Positions 22,101 to 37,100 of a stretch of 64,000 nucleotides of DNA are shown piece after piece. The translations under genes and the position numbers were made by a program. Numbering within the stretch: the first letter of the stretch is position 1; each line of letters opens with the position of its first letter. The stretch covers positions 49,680,569-49,744,568 of the forward strand of contig NC_088776.1 in the NCBI RefSeq assembly GCF_954871325.1. Direction: 5' to 3'. Source of the stretch: Gordionus sp. m RMFG-2023. Lineage: Eukaryota > Nematomorpha > Gordioida > Chordodea > Parachordodidae. The notes under the pieces are model-generated. The model searched no databases, had not been told where the DNA came from, and saw only the letters and a program-made list of their open reading frames with translations.

Positions 22101-25100
22101 TTTCGACAATGACTGACACAAATAATATTCATAATTAAATACCAAAACTCAGAAACTTTCTAAAAGTTTTCGCCTTACATATTAAATACTGTCTAGGATC
22201 TTAAGTGGTGGAGATCCTATAGATTTTTTGTTGATATTACATAATTCTAATCGTCAATATATTATTTATTTAAGCTTAAAAATCATATTATAATATTAAT
22301 TTTTTTTCATTAATTTATTTGATTTGATATTTAGTAATAACTAACAACAATATTCAAATATATAATTGTATATCTTTTTAAATGTATTTTTCAACAATAA
22401 CAAATTAGTGGATATTGTTGTATTATCTAAAAATACAAATTTTGGAGGTACATACGATTTTATCATTAAAATATTTTAAATGAAAAAATTTCCAACTTTT
22501 TCTAATCTAAACTTTTTCTAATTTTATTGGGGCCAAAAGAGGAACACACTTTCTAGTTAAGCTTAGGAAAGGCCACAAAATAATTTTTACTTTTAAACTG
22601 TTAAGAATTTGATTCTTACCAGCAAAATGTTATAAGTACATAAAAGAATGCCTTCACATAAATTTTTCTACCATTCGTCCGAGAAACCCCAGTTTCATAT
22701 TATTCTTTAAATATACACATGTATTATATATTCGATTATAAATTCAAAAGTATTTTCATTATTTAGGATCTCTAGACTCCAATCATTGAAGGTGAGACAG
22801 CCCTAATCTTTGAGATAGACAAGTATATAAGGCTACAATTTTAATAATATAATTTATAAACTTGAAAATATAATTTTTAAAGCACTTCTTCTTCTCCGTT
22901 TTATGGCGATTTCCAGGTTTACCCAGGTAGGCCAGTTTTCCCTCTGATTTTTCTTTTCCATTTTTGACGGTCCTGAGCATCAATACTTGTAAGATTCAAG
23001 CTTCTCATATCCGCCGCTATCACATTTGTCCACGTCATCTTGGGTCTTCCTCTAGGTCTTGATCCTCCTACTTCCATCATTGTGCATCTCTTTACCCAGT
23101 CATCTCTTGTCAGACGTTCCACATGCCCAAACCATCTTAGTCTATTTCGTCGCATTACCATACCAATCATTTCTATACCTAATCTTGCTCGCAATTCCTT
23201 GCTAGTTTTTCTCTCTTCTCAGAGATACCCCACACATCCATCTAACCATCCTCATCTCTGTTCTTTCTAATTTGGCTTCGTGAATTGCTTTCATTGCCCA
23301 TGTTTCACCGCCATAAACTAAACAACTCCTCACGCAGCTTACGTAAACATTCCCCTTTAACTTCAGAGAAACTTTTTTATTTGTAAGAATAGATGACATC
23401 TCTCTGAACTTCTTCCAAGCTTGTCTGATCCTTGCAACAACAGCAGAATCTACACCACCATCTGCGTTTAGCATATCACCTAAATAACAAAACTTATCCA
23501 CTTTTTCTAGGGTTAACCCCATTGCCAATATCCAGACCACCATTTTTTAGGTTATCATTATTATGTATCCCTTTCATGCATGTTTTACAAATAAAGGTCA
23601 TTCTTTCTAACATCAAACTGCCTTTTTTCCCACTACATCTTTTATGTACCCATTTCTGGCATCTGGTGCATTGGATAGAATTTCTAGCAACTCCTTTCCC
23701 ACATACACCACAAGGCCACTTACCTGATTCTTCTATCTTTAGATTTTCCCCACCAATCATCACCTTTGTTTTTGATGCATTCATTTTCAGGCCCTTTGCT
23801 TCCATAGTCATCTTCCATTTACTAACTTTATCCCTCAATTCTCCCTCACTGTTTGCCATTAATACAAGGTCATCTGCATATAATATCTCCCAGGGAAGTC
23901 CTTCACGCATTTCTCTAGCCACCACATCCATTACTAAGATAAATAATAATGGACTCAGCACGGATCCTTGATGAAGTCCTACCTTCACCTCAAAGCTGTC
24001 ACTATCACCATGATCCGTCCGTACTGCTGTTTGTGCTCCAACATACATTGCCATCACTGCGGTAACTAACCATTCCTCCACACCGGATTTTCTCAAGGCC
24101 CATCTTGTATTCTCACGCGGCACCCTATCAAATGCTTTCTCCAAATCAACAAACGCATAATAGAGTTCTTTTCCTTCGCAAGATACTTCTCCTGAATTTG
24201 TCTCACCACAAAAATTGCATCTGTCGTGCCTTTTCCCGATGTAAAACCAAACTGCATTTCATCAATTTTGATTTGTTCCCTTATCCGCTTTTCTAACACT
24301 CTCTCAAATACTTTCATTGCATGTTCCAAGAGTTTAATAGCTCTGTAAGACCCACAATCTAAAGGATCACCTTTTCCCTTGTATACTGGGATAATTATAC
24401 TTCTTCGCCAGTCCTCGGGAATAGTACCTTCTGTGACAATCTGATTTGCTAAATTCATTAACCATTCAATCCCTAAATCATCAGAACCTTTAAACATCTC
24501 TGATACCACCATCGTTAAACCCGATGCCTTCCCTTTCTTCATCTTTTTCACTGCTCTCCTTATCTCGTCCTTGCCAAATTTACACCCTGGACCTTCTACC
24601 TTTGCACAACTAATATTATTATTCCATTCATTTTCTTCATTCAAAAGTCCTTTCATGTAAATCTTCCAGGTGTTCTTAATACCACCACTATCAATCGTCA
24701 TTTTTCCTTCCATATTTTTCAAACACTTTACACCTATCACATCCTGCCTCTGTTTTGCCATTCTAACCATATTTCCAATTCCATCAGCGCATTTCATTTC
24801 TTTAGCAAACTCGTGTCTTTTTTCTTCTTGAGCCTTCGCTATTAATTTCTTAGCATTTCTTTTAGCCATCTTGTAAATATCATTATCACTATTTTCTTTG
24901 CTATTATACCATACTTTGAAACACCTCCGTTTCTCATCCACGGCTTTCGCTACCTCTGGGCTCCACCACCAAGTCTCCTTATGTCTAGGCGGCCCTTTTG
25001 TCCATCCACATACCTCCTCAGTTGTCATTACCCAAGCTTTCTTCATGGCTTCCCACTTGTCATTCACCCCAGATGCTTGTGCCACCTCCGCCTCCCTAAT

Positions 25101-28100
25101 CGCCAATGCCATATTGAAATGACGTCTAGCATTCTCCTCCTTCAATTTCCAAACTTTCTTTTAGTGACCCTGGCACCTTTAAGAGTGAGATCTCCTACAA
25201 CTAGTCGATGCTGATTTATACATTCCTCTCCCGGTATCACTTTCACATTTTATATTATACATCGATCACATCTCCTTAATAACAAGTAATCCACAACACT
25301 TTTGGTACTACCCGACTTATAAGTCACCAGCTTCTCTGATTCTTTCTTAAACATTGTATTACAAACAATCATATCCATAGCATCACTAAATTCTAAAATC
25401 CTCTCTCCTTCCAAATTTCTCATGCCGTAACTGAACCCTCCATGTACTCCTTCATAACCCTCACTACTCGCTCCCACATGTCCATTCAGATCGCCAGCCA
25501 GGATAATCCCCTCTTCATTTGCCAGTCTCGATGTCACTTCCAATAGACTGTCCCAAAATACATCTTTCTCTTCTTCACTTCTTCCAACCTGAGGAACATA
25601 TGCCGAGATCATATTATATAGCTTTCTACCAATAATCATCTTGATAACCATTATCTGGTTGTCTAGCCTTCTCACTTCGACTACTTTGTCTACCAATTTC
25701 TCCGCAACCAATACCCCAACTCCAGCCTTACCATCATTACCTCCTTGCCAAAAGAATTTATACTTTTCGCTAGTCTTGCCAATCATTCTGGTCCCATTTC
25801 CTTTCCATCTAGTCTCCTGTATGCAGCACACATCTATATGTCTTCTGTGCAATACATCGACGACTTCTCCCGCTCTTCCCGTCATACACCCAACATTCCA
25901 TGTCGCGACCCTAACTCGATCACCCGTAAACTGGTTTCTCCACTTTTTATTAGGTCGTTTATGGCCGTCATAGGTTTCATTTTCATGAATAGTGGTTCCA
26001 CCAGGTTTCCCATCCTTCTTTTTGTCGTAGGCGGATGAGGAGGCCCACGGGGTACTTTGGGCTGTACCCCGCCCATGCTTTGTTGTAACCATAGGGAAAT
26101 TTTTGTAGCATGGTTTTTACAATCGGATGCCCTTCCTGACATCAACCTCTTTAAGTGGTTTTTACACCCCGTCGAGGAGACGGTGATCCTATTCTAGACC
26201 CAGATCACAGGGAACCTTTTAGACCTCCATTTGCCGCCAAAAGAGGTTGCCACTCCCCCGCCACGATGAGGCTGAAGGTAGGATTCTTACCAGCAAAATG
26301 TTATAAGTACATAAAAGAATGCCTTCACATAAATTTTTCTACCATTCGTCCGAGAAACCCCAGTTTCATATTATTCTTTAAATATACACATGTATTATAT
26401 ATTCGATTATAAATTCAAAAGTATTTTCATTATTTAGGATCTCTAGACTCCAATCATTGAAGGTGAGACAGCCCTAATCTTTGAGATAGACAAGTATATA
26501 AGGCTACAATTTTAATAATATAATTTATAAACTTGAAAATATAATTTTTAAAGCACTAAACCTATAATAATCATAAAATTATATTGAATAAAATTACTCT
26601 GATGATAATCGTAAAAATAGCCATCTCCGTGCGGAACCGTAGAAAGAAGTGATGATCCAGGTATTGGTAGATTGTCTTTCATAAAAGAAAAAAAATCAAA
26701 ATGAAATTCATGAGCCTTTGCAATAATTCTTATCTTGTTTATCAAGAAAAATAATATATGCAAAACCAATAGAGGAGATATTATGAAAAAGAAATGAAAG
26801 AATGAATTTAATGATAAACCTCCTTATGATAGAAAGGCGTTATAAAAAGAAAGATAATATATAAAAAACAGTATCAAAATTGTGGTAAACTGTTATTGCA
26901 ATCTTGATTGGTAGGCATACTAGATCCAGCATGGGTACCATAAAGTGAAGCATCCTTCACATTATTTCCTAAAGGTCTCTCTTGGCCCCCGAAATAATAT
27001 CCTAAGTTTTGATCGGTCGAATGTCCCTGAGTAGGCCTCGGTAATTTATCGCAATGGCTTATAACGCTCACTTTGTTATCGCGTAAAATAAGAGGAACAT
27101 TATTCAAGTGGATATCTGTTATAGGTATATATTTAACAATGTTGCAATGGTAACTGTTTTTTAAGGTATGGTTTGCAGTTATTGAATTATTTTAAAAAAA
27201 TGTATAAAAGTTATTCACTGGATTCTTTCATGTAATCGTTCAAGCTGATATCTCCCTGATTTTCGTTACGTGTGGAGTTATTTTGAAGGTCTACCTTGTT
27301 ATGTGTCACCACAATTCTGTTAATACCGTTCGATTCACTACTCATATAAGCTTTATCCTGATTAAAAATTAACAAATTATGATTTCTTCCAAAAATTATT
27401 CAACAACCCTACATCTAAAGATCACCCTTCCCCATTTTTTTCAGGATAGAAACCACCCCAAGAAAACGCGTCCCGCCCAACCCTTTTGACCTTAATTGAG
27501 ATTTATAAAAAATTTTATTTATTAAAATTGATGTTCTTTAATTATGTTCCTTTTTAAATATATCAATTAGTGATATAATAAATTATGATGTGCTATTTAT
27601 TAAAGATAGATCACTTGTATTACATGATTTTTTTTAAAATAAACTTAAAGCTTCATTTATAGTAAACGCGTTATGTTCAAGCGTTGCGTTATTTAAAGTT
27701 ATCGAAATCACAACTAATTCTTCATAGCGTTAATAATTTGAAATATACGTCATAACATATGTTTAACAGCGTTATCATCATACCGCTTCATATTTAAATT
27801 TTACTTATTTATTGGCTTGATTTTGTAAATAACACACTGCTTGAACAACGGGTTTACTATAAATGAGGCCTAAGAGAATTAATAGATTAGGTTTAATTAT
27901 TTACCTTTGCTGCGCTTGTAAAATGTCTATTTATGAAATGATAAGAGTATAGATATTAATATCCACTTTAACATTATTCTCATTTTAAGAAAAACTAATT
28001 TCATTTTTTAGAATTGCATATATCTTCCATTTGAAAAGAGTAGAAAGTTGCGTTAAAAAAAATAATATGAATAAGGCATATTTTTTTAAAAAAAATCCTA

Positions 28101-31100
28101 ATAAACTTGTTATTAAAATAAAATTATTCCATCTTTAAGATGCTATGTCCAAGATTTAATATCTTTCAAGCGGCTATATCTGGGAGGAGACAATCCCCCA
28201 TGAGACGGGAGTTGGTCATCTTCATATTTCTTGGATGGTTATATCATGCTCGAAAGAAAAACTCCAAACAATTTTTTCCTTCTTTCTAAACTTTATGTTG
28301 CTTCCTCTTCAGTCCTTAATGTTTCATATTGTACAACTTTCAAAAGCATTGATTATTATTTTCATATTTATTCTATATAAACAAAGCTGTAACTTCAAAA
28401 TTTTTTAATATTAAGGTTAATTTATGTAACATATATTAAATGGAAACAAAAACAAAATCGGCATTATTTCGTCGGGAGGAGGGGGAATTTGGCGGGGCCC
28501 AGGCTTCCAAATCTTCTAGTTTACGGCCCTGTAAAAAAGGCAATTCATTTTAATCCCGAAAGTTATGTTGCATCCGAATTAAAACGTTATTAGCGATTCC
28601 GCAGGTTTCAAGGTTTTATTGAACGATTTATTTAAAAAAAATAACATTGAGATGCTTTTATACTCAAGTTAGCATTTAACATCCTTAAAATCCCTAATAT
28701 AACCAGCTAATTTTATTTTTATTATTATTTATTTATATCATTTATTAGTTAAATACTATATCGTCGGTCAAACTTAGTGTTGTTAAAAGGCTTGTTTTGA
28801 GCCGGTTTTTAAAAACAACTAACTAAATATTTTAGCAAGAAAAACATTACGCAGGCCTGAAGATTTTGAACATAGATGGCACAAAGGTTTAGCTGGCCAT
28901 CTAAAAGCAAAATCTCGAGGCTTGTGTAATATTTTTCTGGCTAAAATATTAAGTTACCCGTTTTTCAAAATCGGCTCAATATAGCCGTTTAACCACAAGT
29001 CGGTCACACTGTTATAACCTGGTAAATGGCATCTTAAAATAGTTTTTTTTGAAGAAATGTGTTTATTAAGTCCTCTATCATCAGTTAATAATTATTAGAC
29101 GTATGTTTTTTTAAAATCATATAATTCGTAAAATAGAAATTTTAAAAGAAGTTTTTTAAACAATTTTAAAAAGGTCACTTACAAGATTTTGCTGTGTGAC
29201 GGACAATATATCTAAAAAAAACTAAAATGGCTAAGCGGTAATTAACTTGAGTCATCATTTTTTCGTCATTTAACATCTTGTCGTTTCTTTTGGCTGAATT
29301 TTTCAAGGTTTCAAAGGTATTTTTGTAAGTGGGTTGTTCATTTATAACGAGGGTAGTTTGAGGATCGCTCTCGATAATGCGGTCACATTTTAAGGGTCTA
29401 AATAAATTTAATGCATTATTTTTAAAAAATATGTTAGTTTCCATCGGATTATGCATTTCATTTTAAAAGAAATAACTTAGCTAGGGAGTTATTGGCGATT
29501 ATGAATTCGAGTGCCTCGGAATAGGGATTGAGGAAGGCGTATAGGTTAGATTGCAAACAAATCCATTTGCCAGATTTGTGTCTAAATCTATACATGACCG
29601 ACATCATTTGACCCTTCATTTTGATAACTTTTGGGGAATTTTTTTTTTAAAAAAGATTTAAACCAGATTTTTTTTTAAGTTTTGATTTTATATGACTTAG
29701 ACTTTAAAAGTGTAAAATTTAAATTCTACACTTTTAAACCTTGTTATTTATGTGATATTTTTATTCTATTAAAGAGTAACATGCATTCATTTTTTTTATT
29801 TAGATAACATTTTTAAAAAAAGAATAAATTTTATAAGTTTTACAATTTGAAAAGATGAATTTTGTTATAAAATATAAAAATGTCTTAATTGCATCGTTAT
29901 AAGAGTAGCTATGGATAACGCATGAAACATGTTGAAAATGAGGAATATTCTGTATAAATTCTACCTCATGAAATATTTCAAACTCAAAGATGCGCTTATC
30001 ATATTATTTAATATACTCTAATGATTTAGAGGAAAATAAGATATAAAAGAGTCTAGATAGAACAATTTAAATTTAACCAAAAATATTATAATGGCGATTG
30101 AATTATAAACCTTGTTCGAATGTTTCTTTCATGAGATTCATATCATCGGGGTGGTAGAACTCGAAACAGCTTTTGCCTAAAACTTCCTGAGTTTGGTAGC
30201 CTAATACATCGAAAACCCTATGAGTTGATGAAGGTTATAAAAAAATATATGTTGTATTTCATATCAAATCAACTAAAGATTCAACCCGACCCTCTTCGAT
30301 TTTTTAAAAATTTGTATGATGGTAATATATATACTAACTAGTAAAAATATAAAATTCTAATTCCCAACTCAGCTTATTTCATGAGATATGGCCTTTAGAA
30401 ACGCGAAAATTTCAAAACACACTATTTAATTTTAAATATCTCAAAAATTATATAAGCAAAAATATAATATAAATTTTATTAAATAGCTCTAGAATATGCC
30501 TTTAATATTATATAAAATTTATTTTATTAAAAACGAGTCTAATATCAAAAATTTGAAATGGCTATAAAATAAAATTTGCTCTTTTTTTAAAAATTTTTTT
30601 CTTACAGATAGACATTATACTTTCTAATATTTGTAAAATCTTAGACTGGGACGAGTACTGGCAAGAATTATTATACTTTTAAGTAGTATCGCTAATATCG
30701 TTAATAAATATCATTTATATTTAAAATATATAGTATTTTTTTCAAATTTTAAAATAAAAAGAAAGCTTAAAGTTTAGACATGTAAAAAAATAGGTAGGTG
30801 GACATTGATAATATTTGGGGGCGTAATATGTTTAAAAAAGTTTGGACTGGATCAGGCTTATAAATAAAATAAATATATTTAAAAATTTTTGTAAGAAATA
30901 AGTAACTAATATTTTTTTATTTGAGATCATAAACTTAATTTTGTTCAGTGTAATATAAAACTCTATTGAAAAAAATAATAATTGCTATTATTTTTTTATT
31001 CTTTCGGGCCGGGTTAGAAAAATTATTAGGCCCTATGCAGATCACTAATAGACATTGTGTCATATTTAACATATAAGTTTAGCTATTAAAAATATTTTAT

Positions 31101-34100
31101 TTAGTTAATTATTTATATTACATGAATATCGATGGAAAATTATTATTATATAAACATATTAATTAAATAATATCATATATTAAATAATCAATGAATTAGA
31201 ATAAAATTTGACTTTCATTTTTTCTTCCATTATAGAATAAATGCATGATATTTTTGTGTCCCGGGAATTCGTTTGGTCATTAAAAATCTTTTTTCGAGAT
31301 TGTTTTCCATTCTTATTATTCAACGTTGCTGACAAATATATAATTAATACCCGGATATATCTAGAATAGTTCATCAAAACAATACCTATTTGTAGAAATG
31401 CGCTTTTGAGATCTAGTGTTGTTTACTTATTTCTATTAGCGATCTTTGCGATTAATTCTTCAAACATTGGTAGAATGTGATATTCTTTTAGTAAAAATGT
31501 ATTCAATGTTACTTTGAAATCATCGTAGTTCACCTGAAGTTTTACGTACCACTACCATTGGAGTACTCCAGGTTACTCTTGTTAGATGGATTTATTTTCT
31601 TTATTATGTTATTTTCTTCCAAACGTTTAAGTTCATTTTCAATTTCTAGTTTTGGCAACAGTACTCTTCTTGCTGGTAGTGCAATTGGTTTTGTATTTTC
31701 TTCTAATTGTAGTTTTACTGGTTCGACATTTTTTATTAATCCTAATTTATTTTCAAACACCGTAGCAAATTCTTTATATAGTTTTTCAATATTCACGTTA
31801 CCATTATCATTATTATTATATTTATTGCTGATCATATTGACTTTTACCTATGTTGGTTAGATCAAATTCTATAGTCCATAGAAATCCAAATAGCGCTGCA
31901 TCATTTGTTTTTGTAACTAATAACGGAAGCCATTTTATTTTATCATCTAATTGCACTTTTACATAAACTTCTCCCATAATTTTAATTGTATTGTTTCCAT
32001 ATTAGTTGGAGCTCTAACCATTCTACGTTTTGGCATCCCAATTTTATTCCATATTATTGCATTAATGATGGTTACTGCTGAACCTGTATTATATTCCATT
32101 TTAATTTCGTGGTTGTTTATTAATACCATAATTGTTGGGTGCTGTCCATATTTGTAGATTTTTCTTATTGAGAAATCTGAATCTTCGTCGTTACTATTGT
32201 AATTTGTACCGTAAACTTTTCCTCTAGCTTTGCACGTTTTTCAGTATGTTTTCCGAATAGCATGAAAACGATTACAAAAATAGTATGGTGTTCTTGTATT
32301 ATTATTATTTGTGTGAAGGACATTGCAGGCTTGCTTTAACCGCTAGCCTCTTAGTTATTACCCTTAAACTACTGCACGTGGTTTTGTCATATGCAGTTAC
32401 AAAAAATGTCATTCTGCCTTAATCTGAAAATATATAATGTTTGTAGAAGTTTATAAAGTTTTTTTTTGTTTTCATTCATCTTTATGAGGGGTGAAGAGAA
32501 TATTGAGCTTACTTTTTATCAGAGTTGTTACTTTATTACTTTTTACAAAATCTTAATAATTTATTCCATATAATGCTTCCAAATTAAAGCGTTTTGCGTT
32601 ATATTTAAAATAACATTACTGGTAAATGTATTTTGCGATTTTAATGGGATTTTTTAAGATTTGTTTTAATGCTATTATTCATATATATTGCCCACTTTAA
32701 AAAAAAATACTATATATTTGTTGTAATTAGCTGTGAGCCGCCTGCCAAATACTCCGCCGCCGGTGATTTTTGACCAAGCCACATATTTTTTATTATTAAA
32801 AATATTATTTATTTTATATATTATTTATGAATTGTGATTAGAAGAAAAATAATATAAATATTTTTTAAACTATTAAAAAATGCGATTTAATTTTTTTAAA
32901 TTAATAAATTTGATTTGTACATATATTAGCAAGTAAAATGTCTCTCTGTAAAAAAAATTTGAAAGAAAAAAGGTGCATTTTTTATTTTATAGCCAATCCG
33001 ATTTTCTATTTCCGGTGTTAGGTAATTGATTTTTATAAAATAAATTAATATCATATTAAAGGGCTATTGAAGAGCTATTAAATAAAATTTAAATTATGTC
33101 TTTAACTTAACTTTTGAGATATTTTAAATATATGGCCGTATCTCATGAAGTAAGCCGATTTGAAGTAAAATTTTACATTTTTATTAGTTAGTATATATAC
33201 TACCAAAATACAAGTTGATGAACTTATATATAATATAATCTATATATTATTTTAAAGTACCTTTGATCGACAAAGGTAAAGTCGTATGTTCTGCCACAAT
33301 TATTAACTGAGTTGAGTTGGTCGGAAGATTCTAAACTAGAAACGGCAGCTTGATTGATTACTATGTTAACTTGGTTGATAGGGATTTGATCGAGGTTTTG
33401 ATTATCGAAAAGAAGTCTTTTATTCGAGGTATCGTGTCTGGACACAAACTCGGTTATAACTCTGCCCTCGCCTGCTGTCAGTATATCGTTTATGTTGGGC
33501 GCGCTAGCTATTTGCAAGCGGCCGATGGCCACCAAACAAAAGTAATTGGAATTAAAATGGCTCACGCTGTTTGAATTACTATGATTATTTGGAGTAGTTA
33601 TGCTATTATTCGGCGGTAATTGGTAGATGGCGGAATTCAAGGCGTTTTTATCACCCAGAGTGGTGTCTGTGCAAATGCAAATAAATTTTAATATAACATT
33701 TTTATTAGAATGTTTTATATTATAAAAATTTTTATTTACGCATAAAATCAAAAATTAATTATAAACATAAAACTAGATAAAAGTAAAGAGAGCTCTGTGC
33801 TTGCGTCACAAATATTTTTACATGTCCAGCCATTACCGAGAAGAGAAAATGAGTCAGTCCCATTATTTTTAAAGGCTTCGGGTCTAAGTCCGAGCAAAAA
33901 ACATAGATTAAAGAAAAATTTAGGATTATGGAGATTGTACCATTTTTCAAAATAAAAAAAAATTCTCATAAAGGTATAGGAAAAACATAATTTAAAATTT
34001 CGAAGTCCTGGCTAGTGCAGGTCACGATCCGGGGCCCGGATCGATATACATGGGCCGTACCAGATGACCGGTCAAACCATGGTCCTACATAAAAATCGGT

Positions 34101-37100
34101 CTATGGGCGGTCTTTTATTTTTTTTGTAATTTTAAAAATATTTTCGTTTTTTCCTAATTTAATTCTTGTTTTATCATTTCACTAAATATAAAGGTATTTA
34201 TGTTAACAGTATCAAATCAAATATGAGTAAAATAATAAATAATACAAATATTTAATTTAAAAGTAAAATGCTTTTTTAATAAACTTCCAGTTTTCATAGT
34301 ATATTGCAAAATAAAAAAATAAACCAAAAAAGTAAAAGAATTACAAAAACTAAAGTAACTCCTCTAGAAAAATAGTATAAAATAAAATATACACAAAATT
34401 TTTATGAATTGGATAGTAAAGCTTACTTAAATATTAATAAAATACCGGGTATTGACTTATATATAATTGAAGGACCGGTACGTCAATCGGTCTTAGTCTA
34501 AGGCGGATAAGGACCGTTGACCTTAACTAGTCTAACAAGCCCCGTATATAAGTTTAATATCAAGGTCCGGTCGGAATGAGTCCGAGAAAATATCGACCCG
34601 GAATTGACATAAAATCCAGTTATTAAAAGAGGGGCGCTTAATATACTTAAATAAATATTAATTATATACAAATAACTTTTCCTTAAATTTTCGTAAAGAA
34701 TAATCATGGTTAATAATCAAAATTAAGTTATATAAAAATAAAGCGATCGTTAAGCATACTGGAAGGAGGCCAGTGTTTGATATATCCCGTACAATGTACA
34801 ACAGCATATTGCTCGCCATCCCTGGAAGGCCCCAACATAGCCCTAGCACTTCTGGGATGATTTTTCATGGCATTTTGTGGTGAGGGCTGAGTGGTAAGTA
34901 TATATTTAAATCATATAAAAATAATTCTAAGGATAGTTTAATAAAATCATAATTATATTCTTTTATGTTTAAATAAAAAAAATAACCTTTGTATTGTAAA
35001 TGAACATCATATATAGGCGTAGTCTATGGAAGAGGCGAAAAAATTTCCTTAGCAAGCCACTTCTCCCTCTCAAAAAATGAATAAAACATATTATTATAAA
35101 TATTTAAGAGGGGCAAGGCGATCCCAATTCCCAGGCCATTAATATTAACTTGATATGTATTATCTTACCATTAATTATTTTTCATTTTTCTTCTTTTTTT
35201 ACTTGATATAGTTAGATTTCTTAAATACTTTCAAGATTTTAGGCAAAAAAATCATGACAAAAGGACCGAAATTATTGTTACAATAGAACGAGATAAAGGA
35301 TAGTTGAAAGTAGACCTACTAGTATAATAGGGGATGGGGTAGGAGTTTATAGACGCAAGAAAAATTGTGTACAGAAATCATAATTAGTATGAACTCATAT
35401 GAAAATGATCAAAGGCGAAAATCGTCAAGTGGTAAAAAAATAATTAAATCTGGATAAAAATATAATAACTTAAATTGATAAATCAATAATAAAAAGATGA
35501 TATAGTTATTGCCAAATGTAATTTTTTCACCCCATTTTTGAATTAGTAAACCAACATATAGATGATAATATCGATATTGGAGGATAGGAGTGGATGGCAT
35601 GAAATGTAAATTTTTTTTTATAAATCATAAAAATGATTTTTAAAGGTCATATTTTAATTGTTATATTTAAACATTTATAATCCATTTCAACCATAATTAC
35701 ATTTGATTGTAGGTAAAATATGATAGAATCCATTTTTCAATTTTAATAGGGTGACCAAAATATTGTGCGATTAAATTTTTAATATAAAACGCATTAACTT
35801 TGAAGCGAGAAAAATATAAAATTGTAAAAAAATGAGTAATTAGTTTATTAAAAATCGAAAATATAAATATTAATTTATATGTTAGGCATGAGTTAAATTA
35901 TAACCATTAATCAATATTTAAATTTATTAAGTAGCGCTCTCTCTAAAACTCCTTATTATTTTAGAAATTAAGAGGCAACGTCAAAAAATTAGAACATAGC
36001 TGGGATGGATAGAAGAGCAAGAAATATAAAATTTAAATTTATTTATAATGAAATAGTGAAAATTGAAAAATAGAAAACCTGAGAAAAGTTTTAGCTTGAA
36101 ATTGTATTAAATACCAAAATATTTTAAGGCAGAAATTTTATATGAAATGCAATTATTTATAGGCGTAATTTTTTATACACTTTTATTTATTAAAATCATT
36201 AATTTTAAATTTCGTTAAAAAAAAATTATTAAAATTTTTTAACTTCATAAAGGCAGGAAATAAAAATATTTATCAGCAATTAAATTTAAATTTATTTTTA
36301 AAAAAAATTTCTAACCTCCACAACTAAGTTATCCATAAATACTTTTAAGATAAAAGTAAATTTAGTGGGAAAAAAATCGATAATTTAGATATAAAAGGGG
36401 CACTTCGTCTGGCCTCTTCATCAGACACACTAGCCCCCATTAATTTTCAAACTTATACATTTTGGCTATGAAGCACCCCACACATTAGGCATTTACAACT
36501 GAATTACCTGGTGTAAATCCCACATTTTATCGAATAGAATTTACCCCAGAGGAAGTGAGAAAAGCAATCTCATCCTCCCAAAAAGATTTTGCACATGGTT
36601 TTGAAGGCATGAGACCGATATATCTTCAAGACCTAACAATCCCTCTTCCAAATTCTCAAACTACCCTACTCAACAGTATAACTCTCCTTTGTAACAGGAT
36701 CTTACATGGTGACGTTCCTATCTTCGCCCAGCCAATTATGTTTGGAGCAAAACTAATCGCTCTTACAAAACCCAACAAAGACCTACGCCCTATTGCCATA
36801 GGCACCCTCTTTAGGAGATTAGTATCAAAATTAATTTCGGCTCGAATCAATGAAACTTCAACTCAACTAGGGGTTGGTGTCAAAGGCGGCTGTGAGTCTG
36901 TCGCTCATATAACCCGCATCAATCTTAAAAATAATCCTCTAAATAAACACCTAATTAAAATTGACTTTAACAATGCATACAACACAATAAAACGGTCTGT
37001 CTTCCTAAAATCCTTCATCAATAGCTTCCCATGCTACTCCAGCTACATTTTAAGCTGCTATGCGAATCCCTCCATCTTACAATATGGTGAATATAGGCTT

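Larger units (their letters stand above)
27358..29246. other. ARNT intron 11
   Basis: AT-rich intron holding two small transposons (27654-27865 and 28775-28998). GGGGAATTTGGCGGGGCCCAG near 28481-28501 is a GC-rich scrap probably from another DNA transposon. No exon is seen. Confidence 0.6.

Noticed and set aside
23432-23971. Long plus-strand open frames opposite the RTE coding region
   Set aside because: They are antisense shadows; the minus strand has unmistakable RT and zinc-finger motifs.
33748-33969. Overlapping minus-strand open frames upstream of ARNT exon 8 as part of ARNT
   Set aside because: Exon 8 starts at 33666 with a good acceptor, and the phase from exon 7 fits without them. 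Their text matches no ARNT segment.
34007-34640. GC-rich patches (CACGATCCGGGGCCCGGATCG and CGGTACGTCAATCGGTC) as a MITE
   Set aside because: The two ends could not be matched as an inverted repeat and no target duplication was found; too weak to list as a feature.
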